Assembly: GCA_022495995.1 (NCBI GenBank)
Contig: JAFEMH010001456.1
Span: 124,001 to 188,000, forward strand
DNA: 64,000 nucleotides
Reading direction: 5' to 3'
DNA from: Adenophora triphylla var. japonica
Lineage: Eukaryota; Streptophyta; Magnoliopsida; Asterales; Campanulaceae
The position numbers were made by a program, and so were the translations under genes. Under the pieces are notes generated by a model that saw nothing but the letters and a program-made list of their open reading frames with translations, did no database searches and was not told the origin of the DNA. Shown one piece after another: positions 56,172 through 64,000 of this stretch (its first letter is position 1; every line of letters begins with the position of its first letter).

Positions 56172-57665
56172 CTAGTTATCCAAGTGAATTGAAGCTGAGC
56201 AACGCTTCAACATAACTGTCGGTTCTACCATGCTCCGAGTCTTCATTCCGAATGATCCTCCCTGCACATCCCCGCTCACTTGCTTGCTAACTATCGATCC
56301 CTGACAGCGCGAATCCACGTGCCCCACACAATCACAAGCTTGGAACCTTTGTGTGTTCTTTGCAACCCATCGCATCACCGTTCTAGATCCCGCTCCCATG
56401 TTGACCAAATTGGCTCCGCGTCGGCCGACTTCATTACCCAATTTTCTACCAACATACCGTTTAGTGAAATTTCTCCCACCATGGCGATCTCGGCCACCAC
56501 CATTCATCATTGGGATGCGCCTTCGTTTCCCCCAACGACTCATGTTGCATGTGGTATACAACATATTTTCCACGCCGCCACGAGCCACCAAGCTAGCTCC
56601 GCGGTTTACCTTCCATGTCCCACAACCGAAGGTCACCACACAACCCTCCTCATCAAGTTGCCTTATGGAAATCAAGTTCCTCTTCAAATCCGGAATATGT
56701 CGCACATCACGTAGCCGTAAAACAGTCCCATCCGTTGCTTTGACCCGAACAACCCCCTTTCCAATGACCTTGACAGGATGATCGTTTCCCAAGCGAACAA
56801 CCCCAAAATCACCCGGAACATACTGCTCCATTCTTTCTGCACTAGTGCATGAATGAAACGTCGAGCCCGAATCCAAAACCCACGAATCTGTTGAACTGCT
56901 CCCACCCAAGATTAATACATCCGCTAACTCCTCTGCAACATTCAATTCCTTCGCTCTGCCTGACCGCTTCGGACAACTTCTCCTAAAGTGCCCCTTCTCC
57001 CCACAATCGTAGCAAGTAATCACCTTCTTGCTGCCCTTACTCTTTTCACCGACATTTAGTGCTAGCCCCGATGTCCCACCCTTGCTCTTCCTACGAATTT
57101 CTTCGCCAAGAATCACATCAACGACATCCGCAAACTTCAGCTTCACTTTTCCTGTTGAAACGTTAACTGCTATCGCAGTCGTATCCCAACTTTCCGGCAA
57201 AGATGAAAGTAAAATCAACGCTAGTACCTCGTCATCAAGAGTAACGGCCACGGAAGACAGTTGGGTCGCAGTAGATTTGAATTCACTTATATGCTTTGTT
57301 GCCGACATGCCCTCCACCATCCTTATGTTCAACGGCTTCCTCATTAGATGAGCTTTATTCGCCGCCGATGGTGCCTCGTACATGCTCGCCAACATCTGCA
57401 ACATCTCCATGGTAGTCTTTGCCTCCAAAACATTCTTCGCGACATCCTTGGTCAACGTTTGCCTAACAAGCCCTAACGCTTTCCGATCCAAGATTTCGAA
57501 TTTTGCTTCCTCTATGTCATCCGGCTTTTCTTTTAATGGTAGATACAAATCCTTGTTCCACAAAACATCCTCGATCTGTGTCTTCCAAAAATTGAAATCC
57601 ATCCCATCAAACTTTTCGATCAACACCACCTTATTCCCATCCTCCAAAGCTCCCAAGAAATCCAT
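56172..57665 (-). CDS. Copia Gag-protease, 497 aa
   Basis: I chose the ATG at 57665 (MDFLGALEDGNKVVLIEKFD). A longer reading from 57734 would begin inside the LTR and cross the primer site. Gag (residues about 1-190) has FNFWKTQIEDVLWNKDLYLP and AHLMRKPLNIRMVEGMSATK. A canonical CCHC knuckle follows (CYDCGEKGHFRRSCPK), then the aspartic protease with WVLDSGSTFHSC and the flap-to-core DVRHIPDLKRNLISIRQLDE. After about residue 365 there is a basic, Gly/Arg-rich tail unlike GAG-pre-integrase. The frame is intact throughout, unlike most genes here. Confidence 0.9.
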   Translation of the reverse strand: MDFLGALEDGNKVVLIEKFDGMDFNFWKTQIEDVLWNKDLYLPLKEKPDDIEEAKFEILDRKALGLVRQTLTKDVAKNVLEAKTTMEMLQMLASMYEAPSAANKAHLMRKPLNIRMVEGMSATKHISEFKSTATQLSSVAVTLDDEVLALILLSSLPESWDTTAIAVNVSTGKVKLKFADVVDVILGEEIRRKSKGGTSGLALNVGEKSKGSKKVITCYDCGEKGHFRRSCPKRSGRAKELNVAEELADVLILGGSSSTDSWVLDSGSTFHSCTSAERMEQYVPGDFGVVRLGNDHPVKVIGKGVVRVKATDGTVLRLRDVRHIPDLKRNLISIRQLDEEGCVVTFGCGTWKVNRGASLVARGGVENMLYTTCNMSRWGKRRRIPMMNGGGRDRHGGRNFTKRYVGRKLGNEVGRRGANLVNMGAGSRTVMRWVAKNTQRFQACDCVGHVDSRCQGSIVSKQVSGDVQGGSFGMKTRSMVEPTVMLKRCSASIHLDN

Positions 57666-57705
57666 AGCAAAAGACACCCCAAGCAATGATTCGACAAAAC
57701 CAAGA

Positions 57706-57717
57706 GCTCTGATACCA
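57706..57717 (-). other. Primer binding site of the gag-only element
   Basis: The minus strand reads TGGTATCAGAGC two bases after the LTR end (57720). Confidence 0.9.
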
Positions 57718-57719
57718 GT

Positions 57720-58286
57720 TGTTGTGAAAATCACGTTCTTGCGCAGCGGAATAACGGATCAAGCTTTGAGAATGAATAAATAAGATGCAACACACACGAA
57801 AAGTAAATCACACACAAAGGAACACACAAGAATGTTAACCCGGTTCGTTGCAACGACAACTACGTCCGGGGGCGCTACCAAGCCAAAATATTCTCACTAT
57901 AATATTTTCAGATGTTTACAATCACAGCACCAATTTGTTTCTAGGCTACCACATGTATTTATAGGATACAAGAAATCAAATCCTAGCAATAAAAGTATTC
58001 CTAACTTAAGAAAGTATTCTTCTTCCTTCACAAGTCTTCCCAAATATTGCTGTCACAAGGAATCCCAAATCCAAGAGGAAATCTGATCAAAATAGGAAAC
58101 TGAATCAGTCCAGAATCGTACCAAGCGCGGCCGCCCTCCCTACGAGCGCGTCCGCGCTAATATCCAGAAAACTCCAGCTCCTTGCTCGACACTCCAGCGC
58201 GACCGCTCTGGCCCTCAGCGCGGTCGCGCACATGGTCAGAAACTGCTCCTGCGAAATTCCTTCACGATTTGACTCCAATCCCAACA
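57720..58286 (-). repeat. 5' LTR of the gag-only copia element
   Basis: Terminal TGTTG/CAACA. On the minus strand a TATA box (CCTATAAATACATG, about 57950-57963) lies downstream of the palindrome block 58124-58230. Confidence 0.9.
58124..58230. repeat. Two pairs of CG-NN-CG palindromes, 21 bp apart, 72-bp period
   Basis: AGCGCGGCCGCCCT at 58124, AGCGCGTCCGCGCT at 58145, AGCGCGACCGCTCT at 58196 and AGCGCGGTCGCGCA at 58217. Steps are 21, 51 and 21, so each pair repeats after exactly 72 bp. They lie in U3, about 160-270 bp upstream of the TATA box. Confidence 0.85.
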
Positions 58287-58541
58287 GTTTCCTCAACAAT
58301 TAAGTAATTCAGGAGCAGAAAACGTTTAGTATTCAATTTGCATATATAATATGATAGGAAATCAGATGCATTTTGTTGTAGCAACCACACTTTTCGAATT
58401 TGTCATTGATTTGGATCGAAGTCATGTTTTTTCAAATCAAACTATGGAGTTTATGTTTAAGCATTCAAGTTTATCGATTTTATTTTATTTTTCTGTTTTT
58501 CACACCTGTATACATGACAAACACATTTTGATTTTATTTTA

Positions 58542-59152
58542 CTAGTAATAATATACTGACACTTTATGCATCGGACCAAGTATATCCATCTGACCCCAAT
58601 CATTTTCAGGCACATCCAAGGCTTTCCACACAGCTTGCGACGCATCAACAATGTTACTACCACAAGGAGGTCTAAAGTAATGTTCTTTATCACATCCTAC
58701 GCTAGAGTCACACGAGTCAACCACCATAGCCTTAACACTCCGCCCATTCTTAGCACTTATTACTATCCCGTTGAGGCACCTCTCCCCTCCGTTATACCAT
58801 CCACTCGACAGTGCCACGACCGGTGTATCGTCGGAGGAGTGGCAACGTCCGTCGCATTTTGACGGGCAGTAAAGGGGCCCATCTCGTTCAAAACTGTTTA
58901 GAGTGAGAAGTGCCTTGGTAGTATTGGATACGGGGGTGGTGAGCATTTGTATGTTGTGTATATCTTCCCTTGAACATAAGATTGGTAGCCTTCGACGTCG
59001 AGGTTGCACTGGTCCGGTGGCGGCTTTCGGCCTTTGACTCTACTGCTTGGCTTACAAGGTTGTCTAGCTGCATTGACTTCTAGAGAGGCCGAAACATTGT
59101 GGAAAATAAGAGTTATGAGAATCAATGTCATTATGAACCCGGGCTTTATCAT
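58542..59152 (-). pseudogene. Kiwellin / ripening-related secreted protein, single frameshift
   Basis: The minus strand starts MIKPGFIMTLILITLIFHNV (signal peptide), then CKPSSRVKGRKPPPDQC and YVQGKIYTTYKCSPP in one frame. The second half is in another frame: TKALLTLNSFERDG, CHSSDDTPVVALSSGWY, MVVDSCDSSVGCDKEH and NIVDASQAVWKALDVPENDW, ending at 58542. The break falls in a run of five C around 58933. Kiwellins are cysteine-rich apoplastic double-psi barrel proteins linked to fruit and defence; a maize member binds a fungal chorismate mutase effector. All other cysteines seem kept, so this is a young pseudogene or a homopolymer assembly error. Length (about 190 aa) is normal. Confidence 0.85.
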
Positions 59153-59520
59153 ATTTCACTCTGTTTATGTGAATATATATCAGGTTGAAGAGAGCACTTC
59201 TTATAAGGTTGGCCAAAGCGTAAAACAATCAAGATTGTGGTCAAGAGAATTTTTAAACAATGTATTGTCATTAGATGTGTTAATTGATAGATATTGTGGG
59301 TGTTCAATAATATCTTTCTGTTGCTAAAAAAAGTATTGAATAGGAAGTTGTCACACTAATGTTTCATTAATCATAATCTTGTTTTTGTTTTTGGCCACCA
59401 AATGAAAAATAAGAAAGGAACATTATTTTGGAATGGAGTGAGTACAAAACTGTATTGTTTTGGGAATAATTACGAACTTATTCAATTGATTTTATCCTAG
59501 TTTGAAGATAATGCAATATA

Positions 59521-59791
59521 CTCCCTCCGTCCCATGTGATTACAAACCAATTTCTTGGGCACAATAATTAAGAAGTATTATTAAGATAATGAAAATGTGT
59601 GGTAGGAAATGAAGAGAGAGAATGAGTGGAGTTGGTTGAATAAATTGTGTGGTAGGAAATGAAGAGAGAGAATGAGTGGGTGGGGTAGGGTGAATATAAA
59701 ATAATAAATTTATTTCCATTTTGGGCAGTTTGCATTCACGTGGGACGGACCAAAAAGGAAATAAGTTTGTATTCACGTGGGACGGAGGGAG
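59521..59791. mobile_element. Stowaway-type MITE 3
   Basis: 271 bp with CTCCCTCCGTCCCATGTGA and an inverted ACGTGGGACGGAGGGAG end, TA on both sides. An interior direct repeat (GTGTGGTAGGAAATGAAGAG) occurs at about 59595 and 59646. Confidence 0.9.
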
Positions 59792-62141
59792 TATTTGTTA
59801 ATGACAGCTAGACAACATATTTTTACATTCGTAATCAAATAATGTAACAATTTTTTTTAATTTTTTTAATTGTGACGTTTGTCACTCCTATCCGTGTCAA
59901 TGACACCACATCATTAACGGTGATTCTAATGATGACATGACACTGACGGGCATTGCCACACCATCAACTCTGTTAGTTATTTCGTCGTAAGTAAACAAAA
60001 TAAAAGTTGTTGCATTATTAAATGATAACTAATGTAAAAATATACATAACCCATATGTTACTAAGGAGGGAGTATATAATTAAATCCACATTCCATGAAA
60101 TTTCCTACTTAAGTAAAGAAGCATTTGTTTATTTTCTTATTTACTATTGCTCCATTTGTATAACACCAGTTGCATTTTATTTATGTTATTGAAAATGTCG
60201 TAATCCGAGTTCCTACCTTCCTTCCTTTAAATTCAAAATTAGTGTTGTTTTAGTTAAAGTTGCATAACTTTAAAACCAACCTTGTAAAGTATGGGTTTGC
60301 TTGATTAATTTCCCCCACCAATAAACTTATGTTTTTTTTAATATAGATCACTCGTTTGACACCCAAAATGGTCATTTAGTATAAATAGGAGGGAGCACAT
60401 AATAATAAGGATATTATAACACTACTTGTACATTACTTTCTATTATTTGAAGGATGATTAGGTCTCTAGGTTGCCCATTTCTTGTCCAAGATGCATGATT
60501 AGGACAACTTTTTATAATAAGGAAGCATTCATTGTCTTATTTATTATTTAATGTTAGCCCTACTTGTATGCCGTTTTTCTTAACACTAGTTGTATTTTAA
60601 TATATGTTATTGAAGGTGCATTCCAAATGCCCAACTTCTTTACAAGTTCCTAGCTTCCTTCCCTTCAATTTAACATAAACGCAGTTTCTGATTTCACAAA
60701 AAATAAAAAACATTAGTGCAATTCTAGTTAAAATTGCATAACTAAAGAATCAGTCTCGTTATGTACGGTTTTCTTGATTTTAATTATACACTAAATAAAT
60801 CTAATTAAATGTTAGCACTAATAAAGTTATGCCTTCAAGATTATTTGCTCATAAAATTCCACAAAACTAATATATTAAAGGAATAGAGCAATTGTCACTG
60901 CAATAGAAAATATACTTCTTAAACACAAGTTGTGTTTTAATTTATGGTATTGAAAGTGTATTCCAATTGCCCAACTTTGTGGCAAGTTCCTAGTTTCCTT
61001 CCCTTAAATTCAACATTAGTGCATGATTAGTCAAAATTGCAGAACCTACTAATGATCTTGTAAGGTTTGGGCTTTCTTGATTTTGATTATAAACTAAATC
61101 AATCTAAATATCAATTGCTCCCACTGATAAAGTTAAAAGCAACGAAAATGGTTATAGCATTTAAATGAAAGGGAAGGCTATCTACTTAATCCCATGTGTG
61201 CCCGACCCGGCCTTCCCTAAACCACACGCATAGTGGGAGCCCATGTAGCCCCATGTTAACCTTTTTTAGTATTGCGGTTGTATTGGCTAGCGACATTTGC
61301 TTGCTGATTAACCCTCGTCTAAGTCTAAGAGTAAGGAAATGACTTTTACTAACATTTTGGTGAATGAAACTATTATAGTAAAATGTTGCTGTGTGACATT
61401 GAGGTTACGGGTTCAAATCCTATAAACAGTTACATTTATGCAAGGTAAGATTTGCATAAATGTAAACACATGTATGATCAGCCCGTCTCAATACTTATAG
61501 GGGCCCTGTGCTAAATGTGAATATTGAGGCCTTAATATTAAACAAAAAAAATACACAATTGAATGAATGCAATAATGTTGAAGTAATGATTGCAAATAAT
61601 TTTAAAAAATATATTTATATATAAAAAAATTATCAAACATTCTACTTAAGGTTGATAAATACTTTAGAATGAAATTAAGGTTGAAAAATGAAATGAAAGC
61701 CCAAACTAAGAAAATAATGAGAGGGAATGGGGGAAGCCCAAAATGAGAAGAAAGTTCAAATAAAGAAAAAACAAACAATAATAATGTTAGATTTAGGATT
61801 CGAACTTAGGCCAACCAGCTTTTTAAAGACTTAACACAAGTTGTTTATCCGCTGGAACACTTAGTTCTTTCTACCACTATTTTGGGTTCAATACTTTATA
61901 TAAATAAACTAAAAATTTTGGGCCCCTAAAAATTTTGGGCCCTGTATGATAATGATTACAAGTTCTTCATTTAAATTACTATGTTATTGCTCTCTCTCCA
62001 ACGTAAGAAACTATTGACCCTTTGCCTTTCAGTCAAGCCATGTTATTTAAATTGTTCTCTTTGATTATTGGATGAACCTACATATATATTGTTGCAGAAT
62101 TGAAATTAGGTGTATAAACATTCTTTCATTTATATACCATA
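59792..62141. repeat. Intergenic spacer with three diverged 200-bp repeats and tRNA-like scraps
   Basis: No gene was recognised. Units with TGTTATTGAAxGTGxATTCC, AAGTTCCTAGCTTCCTTCCC, TTAGTGCA and AAAATTGCATAAC lie at about 60170-60335, 60585-60835 and 60925-61135. At about 61410 GGTTACGGGTTCAAATCC looks like a pol III B box of a SINE. At about 61797-61870 a minus-strand tRNA-like stretch (GGATTCGAACTTAGG) is followed by repeated GGGCCCCTAAAAATTTTG. Confidence 0.5.
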
Positions 62142-62411
62142 CTCCCTCCGTCCCATTATATGCTTCACCATTTTGGGTAGACACGCAAATTAAGGAAAAA
62201 GGTAAGTGAAGAAAATATTGTGAGTGTAAAAGTAAAATAGGAGAGAGAAAGAGTGGAGGGAATAGTAAATTTGTTGCGAGTATAAAAGTGAAATAGGAGA
62301 GAGAATGAGTGGGTGGAATAATAAAGATTTTTTGCCATTTTAGAAAAGGTGAAGCTTTTAACGGGACACCCATTTTGGCGAAAAGTGAAGCTTGAAATGG
62401 GACGGAGGGAG
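62142..62411. mobile_element. Stowaway-type MITE 4
   Basis: 270 bp with CTCCCTCCGTCCCATTATAT and an inverted ATGGGACGGAGGGAG end, TA on both sides. It lies 318 bp upstream of the NBS-LRR start codon, in its probable promoter. Confidence 0.9.
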
Positions 62412-62490
62412 TATATATTAACATTCATCTACAACCATAGCCTTTACACTTTCCACACCAGTAGATAGTGGTTATCGCACTCAGATGGCC

Positions 62491-62542
62491 CCCCACCATT
62501 ACCTCCCTTTTGTAAACCCCACCATTACCTCCCTTTTGTAAA
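62491..62542. repeat. 26-bp perfect tandem duplication upstream of NBS-LRR
   Basis: CCCCACCATTACCTCCCTTT plus TGTAAA occurs twice in succession (62491-62516, 62517-62542). A (TC)n tract follows at about 62639-62665, probably in the 5' leader. Confidence 0.9.
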
Positions 62543-62634
62543 AGTAGCCTTGGAAACTATTTAGTTAAATTCCTTCTATGATTGATTGGTTTTACCCTTC
62601 ACCCTCTTATCTAAACAAAGCATCTCCCTTCTTT

Positions 62635-62665
<31 letters not shown>

Positions 62666-62728
62666 CACCTTACTTCTGAATATTTCTCATCCTTGATTGC
62701 TTCTCTTCTTCCATCTCATCTTCTTATA

Positions 62729-64000
62729 ATGGCGGAAATGTTTGTCTCTCCGTTAGTGTCGTTGCTGATTGAGAACTTGGCCCCTTTAGCTTTGTCCTTC
62801 ATTCCCTCTGCCGGAATTCATCGCAAGCTCAAGAAATGGACTAATATGCTTCTGACGATTCAGGCGGTGCTGGAGGACGCGGAAGAAAGGCAGTTAAATG
62901 ACAAGCATATTCAACTGTGGCTGAAAGATGTTCAGAAGCTGGCTTTTGAAATCGAGGACGTCGTAGATGATTTGCTCACTGATGCTGGGCGTCGCAAGAT
63001 CATAGCAGGACCTGAATCAAGCCGCTCCCGTAGTAAGCTGCGTAAGTTTTTCGCTGGATTCAAACATAAAGCTAAAGCTATTAGCTTCAATTATGATTTG
63101 GATCGCAAGATTGGTGAGATCTCTGATAGTTTGAAAGAACTTGAAGAACGAAAGAATATTATGAAGCTGCAAGAGTACGTTGGTGGAAAATCTGAAAAGC
63201 CAGGAGATCAGAAGCTTCCGTCAACGTCCTTGGTGGATACAACTCGTGTTTATGGCAGAGATGAAGAAAGCAGTGCAATCCTCAAATTGTTGCTTGAGGA
63301 CAAAGCAAGTGATCACGATGGCCAAGTTCGCGTCATCTCCATAGTGGGAATGGGTGGTGTTGGTAAAACCACTATGGCTCAGTCCCTATACAATAATGAA
63401 CAAGTGAATGTTTGGTTTCCTGATAGAGCGTGGGTATGCGTTCCAGAAGATTTCGATGTTCTCAAGGTAAGCAAGATGATATATGAGGAGGTGTATAGGA
63501 TGAGCTGCACTTTCAATGACTTGAATATGGTTCAAGTGAAGCTAAGGGAGAAGCTTTCCAATAAAAAGTTTCTTCTTGTTTTAGATGATGTATGGAATCA
63601 AGACTATGCAAAATGGCACCTTCTATGTGCTCCTTTTTATGCTGGTGCCCCCGGCAGCACGATCTTAGTCACTACTCGCAGTCGCGATGTTGCAAAAACC
63701 ATGGGTTCTAACTCTAACGAACTTTGTGAGTTGAAGGAGTTATCAGATGGGGATTGTCTCTCTCTTTTAGCTCAACATGCCTTGGGAAGACCAAATTTCA
63801 ATGAGCATCCTGATTTTAAAAAAGTTGCAGAGATCATAGCAAAGAGATGCAAAGGCTTGCCTTTGGCAGCAAAGTCACTGGGAGGCCTCCTCCGTACTAA
63901 AGGAAGCCTAAAGCAGTGGTTAAAAGTTTCAATTAGCAAGATATGGGAGCTACAAAGCAATGAAATTATCCCTGCTCTAAGGTTAAGCTATCATCATCTT
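62729..64000 (+). CDS. CC-NBS-LRR disease resistance protein, 5' part (424 codons, runs off right edge)
   Basis: Open from the ATG at 62729 to the edge, without introns. Residues 1-90 form an Rx-type coiled coil, with EDVVDDL (about 76-82) as the EDVID-type motif. NB-ARC follows with P-loop GMGGVGKTT (208-216), kinase 2 FLLVLDDVW (281-289), RNBS-B STILVTTRS (310-318) and GLPLAAKSLGG (376-386). LRRs would lie beyond the window. Proteins of this I2/R3a/RGA-like group are intracellular receptors for pathogen effectors. The start is supported by MAEMFVSPLVSLL, typical for the family and shared with the relic at 7390. No frameshift or stop is seen. MITE 4 and a 26-bp duplication sit in the upstream region. 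Confidence 0.95.
   Translation, partial: MAEMFVSPLVSLLIENLAPLALSFIPSAGIHRKLKKWTNMLLTIQAVLEDAEERQLNDKHIQLWLKDVQKLAFEIEDVVDDLLTDAGRRKIIAGPESSRSRSKLRKFFAGFKHKAKAISFNYDLDRKIGEISDSLKELEERKNIMKLQEYVGGKSEKPGDQKLPSTSLVDTTRVYGRDEESSAILKLLLEDKASDHDGQVRVISIVGMGGVGKTTMAQSLYNNEQVNVWFPDRAWVCVPEDFDVLKVSKMIYEEVYRMSCTFNDLNMVQVKLREKLSNKKFLLVLDDVWNQDYAKWHLLCAPFYAGAPGSTILVTTRSRDVAKTMGSNSNELCELKELSDGDCLSLLAQHALGRPNFNEHPDFKKVAEIIAKRCKGLPLAAKSLGGLLRTKGSLKQWLKVSISKIWELQSNEIIPALRLSYHHL

Larger units (their letters stand above)
55505..58286 (-). mobile_element. Complete gag-protease-only copia element (TR-GAG-like), 2.8 kb
   Basis: LTRs at 55505-56068 and 57720-58286 (564 and 567 bp, about 95% similar by eye) enclose a primer site (57706-57717) and a polypurine tract on the minus strand (CCAGGTGGGAGAT, next to 56069). 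The 5-bp target duplication is GTTTC (55500-55504 and 58287-58291). The interior codes only for Gag and protease. No room exists for integrase, RT or RNase H, so it must borrow them. Such gag-only elements have been called TR-GAGs. Confidence 0.9.

Noticed and set aside
57666..57734. Longer N-terminus of the gag-only element's ORF
   Set aside because: It would start inside the LTR and translate the tRNA primer site; the ATG at 57665 begins the conserved Gag.

Overview
The window is nuclear DNA of a eudicot plant. It holds spliced genes with GT-AG introns, Ty1/copia and Ty3/gypsy LTR retrotransposons primed by initiator-Met tRNA, a Mutator-like transposase, hAT-type insertions, Stowaway MITEs beginning CTCCCTCCGTCCC, and host families found in land plants (cellulose synthase-like, CC-NBS-LRR, kiwellin, a CHR28-type SNF2 helicase with RING finger, MOS11). 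I cannot name the species. Lamiales or Caryophyllales would be a guess. No organellar or bacterial DNA was recognised.

Layout. 1-6.3 kb: a stack of retrotransposon pieces, namely the 5' end of a minus-strand Ty3/gypsy element, a decayed minus-strand copia, and a plus-strand copia with LTR, leader and truncated gag. 7.4-16 kb: an NBS-LRR fragment fused to one of two tandem cellulose synthase-like (CSL) pseudogenes. The first CSL copy is split by a complete 4.1-kb copia element with 5-bp target duplications. 16.3-19.2 kb: a broken Mutator-like element (MULE). 19.4-21.7 kb: a GC-rich palindrome cluster followed by a 338-bp tandem array. 22-24.2 kb: a copia gag scrap and two exons of a MOS11/SARNP-like gene. 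24.3-53.6 kb: scattered exons of a CHR28/FRG-type SNF2-RING helicase. Its ATPase lobe 1 is missing, and its introns carry a hAT element, MITEs, a 16.2-kb Tat/Ogre-type gypsy element (31,083-47,331), a solo LTR and a captured piece of a TRAP-beta gene. 54-58.3 kb: a copia remnant whose 3' LTR is split by a complete gag-protease-only copia element. 58.5-59.2 kb: a frameshifted kiwellin gene. 59.5-62.4 kb: MITEs and diverged intergenic repeats. 62.7 kb to the end: the intact 5' part of a CC-NBS-LRR resistance gene, the only host gene here without visible damage.

The most unusual signal is not a gene. Several unrelated retroelements here carry clusters of short palindromes built on the same dyad, CG-NN-CG. 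Each family has its own arm sequence, and the palindromes usually come in pairs exactly 23 bp apart (21-22 bp in two cases), with 72-bp distances recurring. They lie upstream of the TATA box in three LTR types, in the leader of a fourth element, and in an unassigned repeat cluster at 19.46 kb. The second unusual object is the Tat/Ogre-type element. It has a gag ORF but no recognisable pol, and carries a multi-exon plant mobile domain (PMD) gene in antisense. Its LTR combines heat-shock-element-like words, 84-bp palindrome repeats and two TATA boxes.

Most recognisable genes are damaged. Frameshifts, stops and missing exons are given entry by entry. All identifications come from reading the sequence and recalling family signatures; no search was run.
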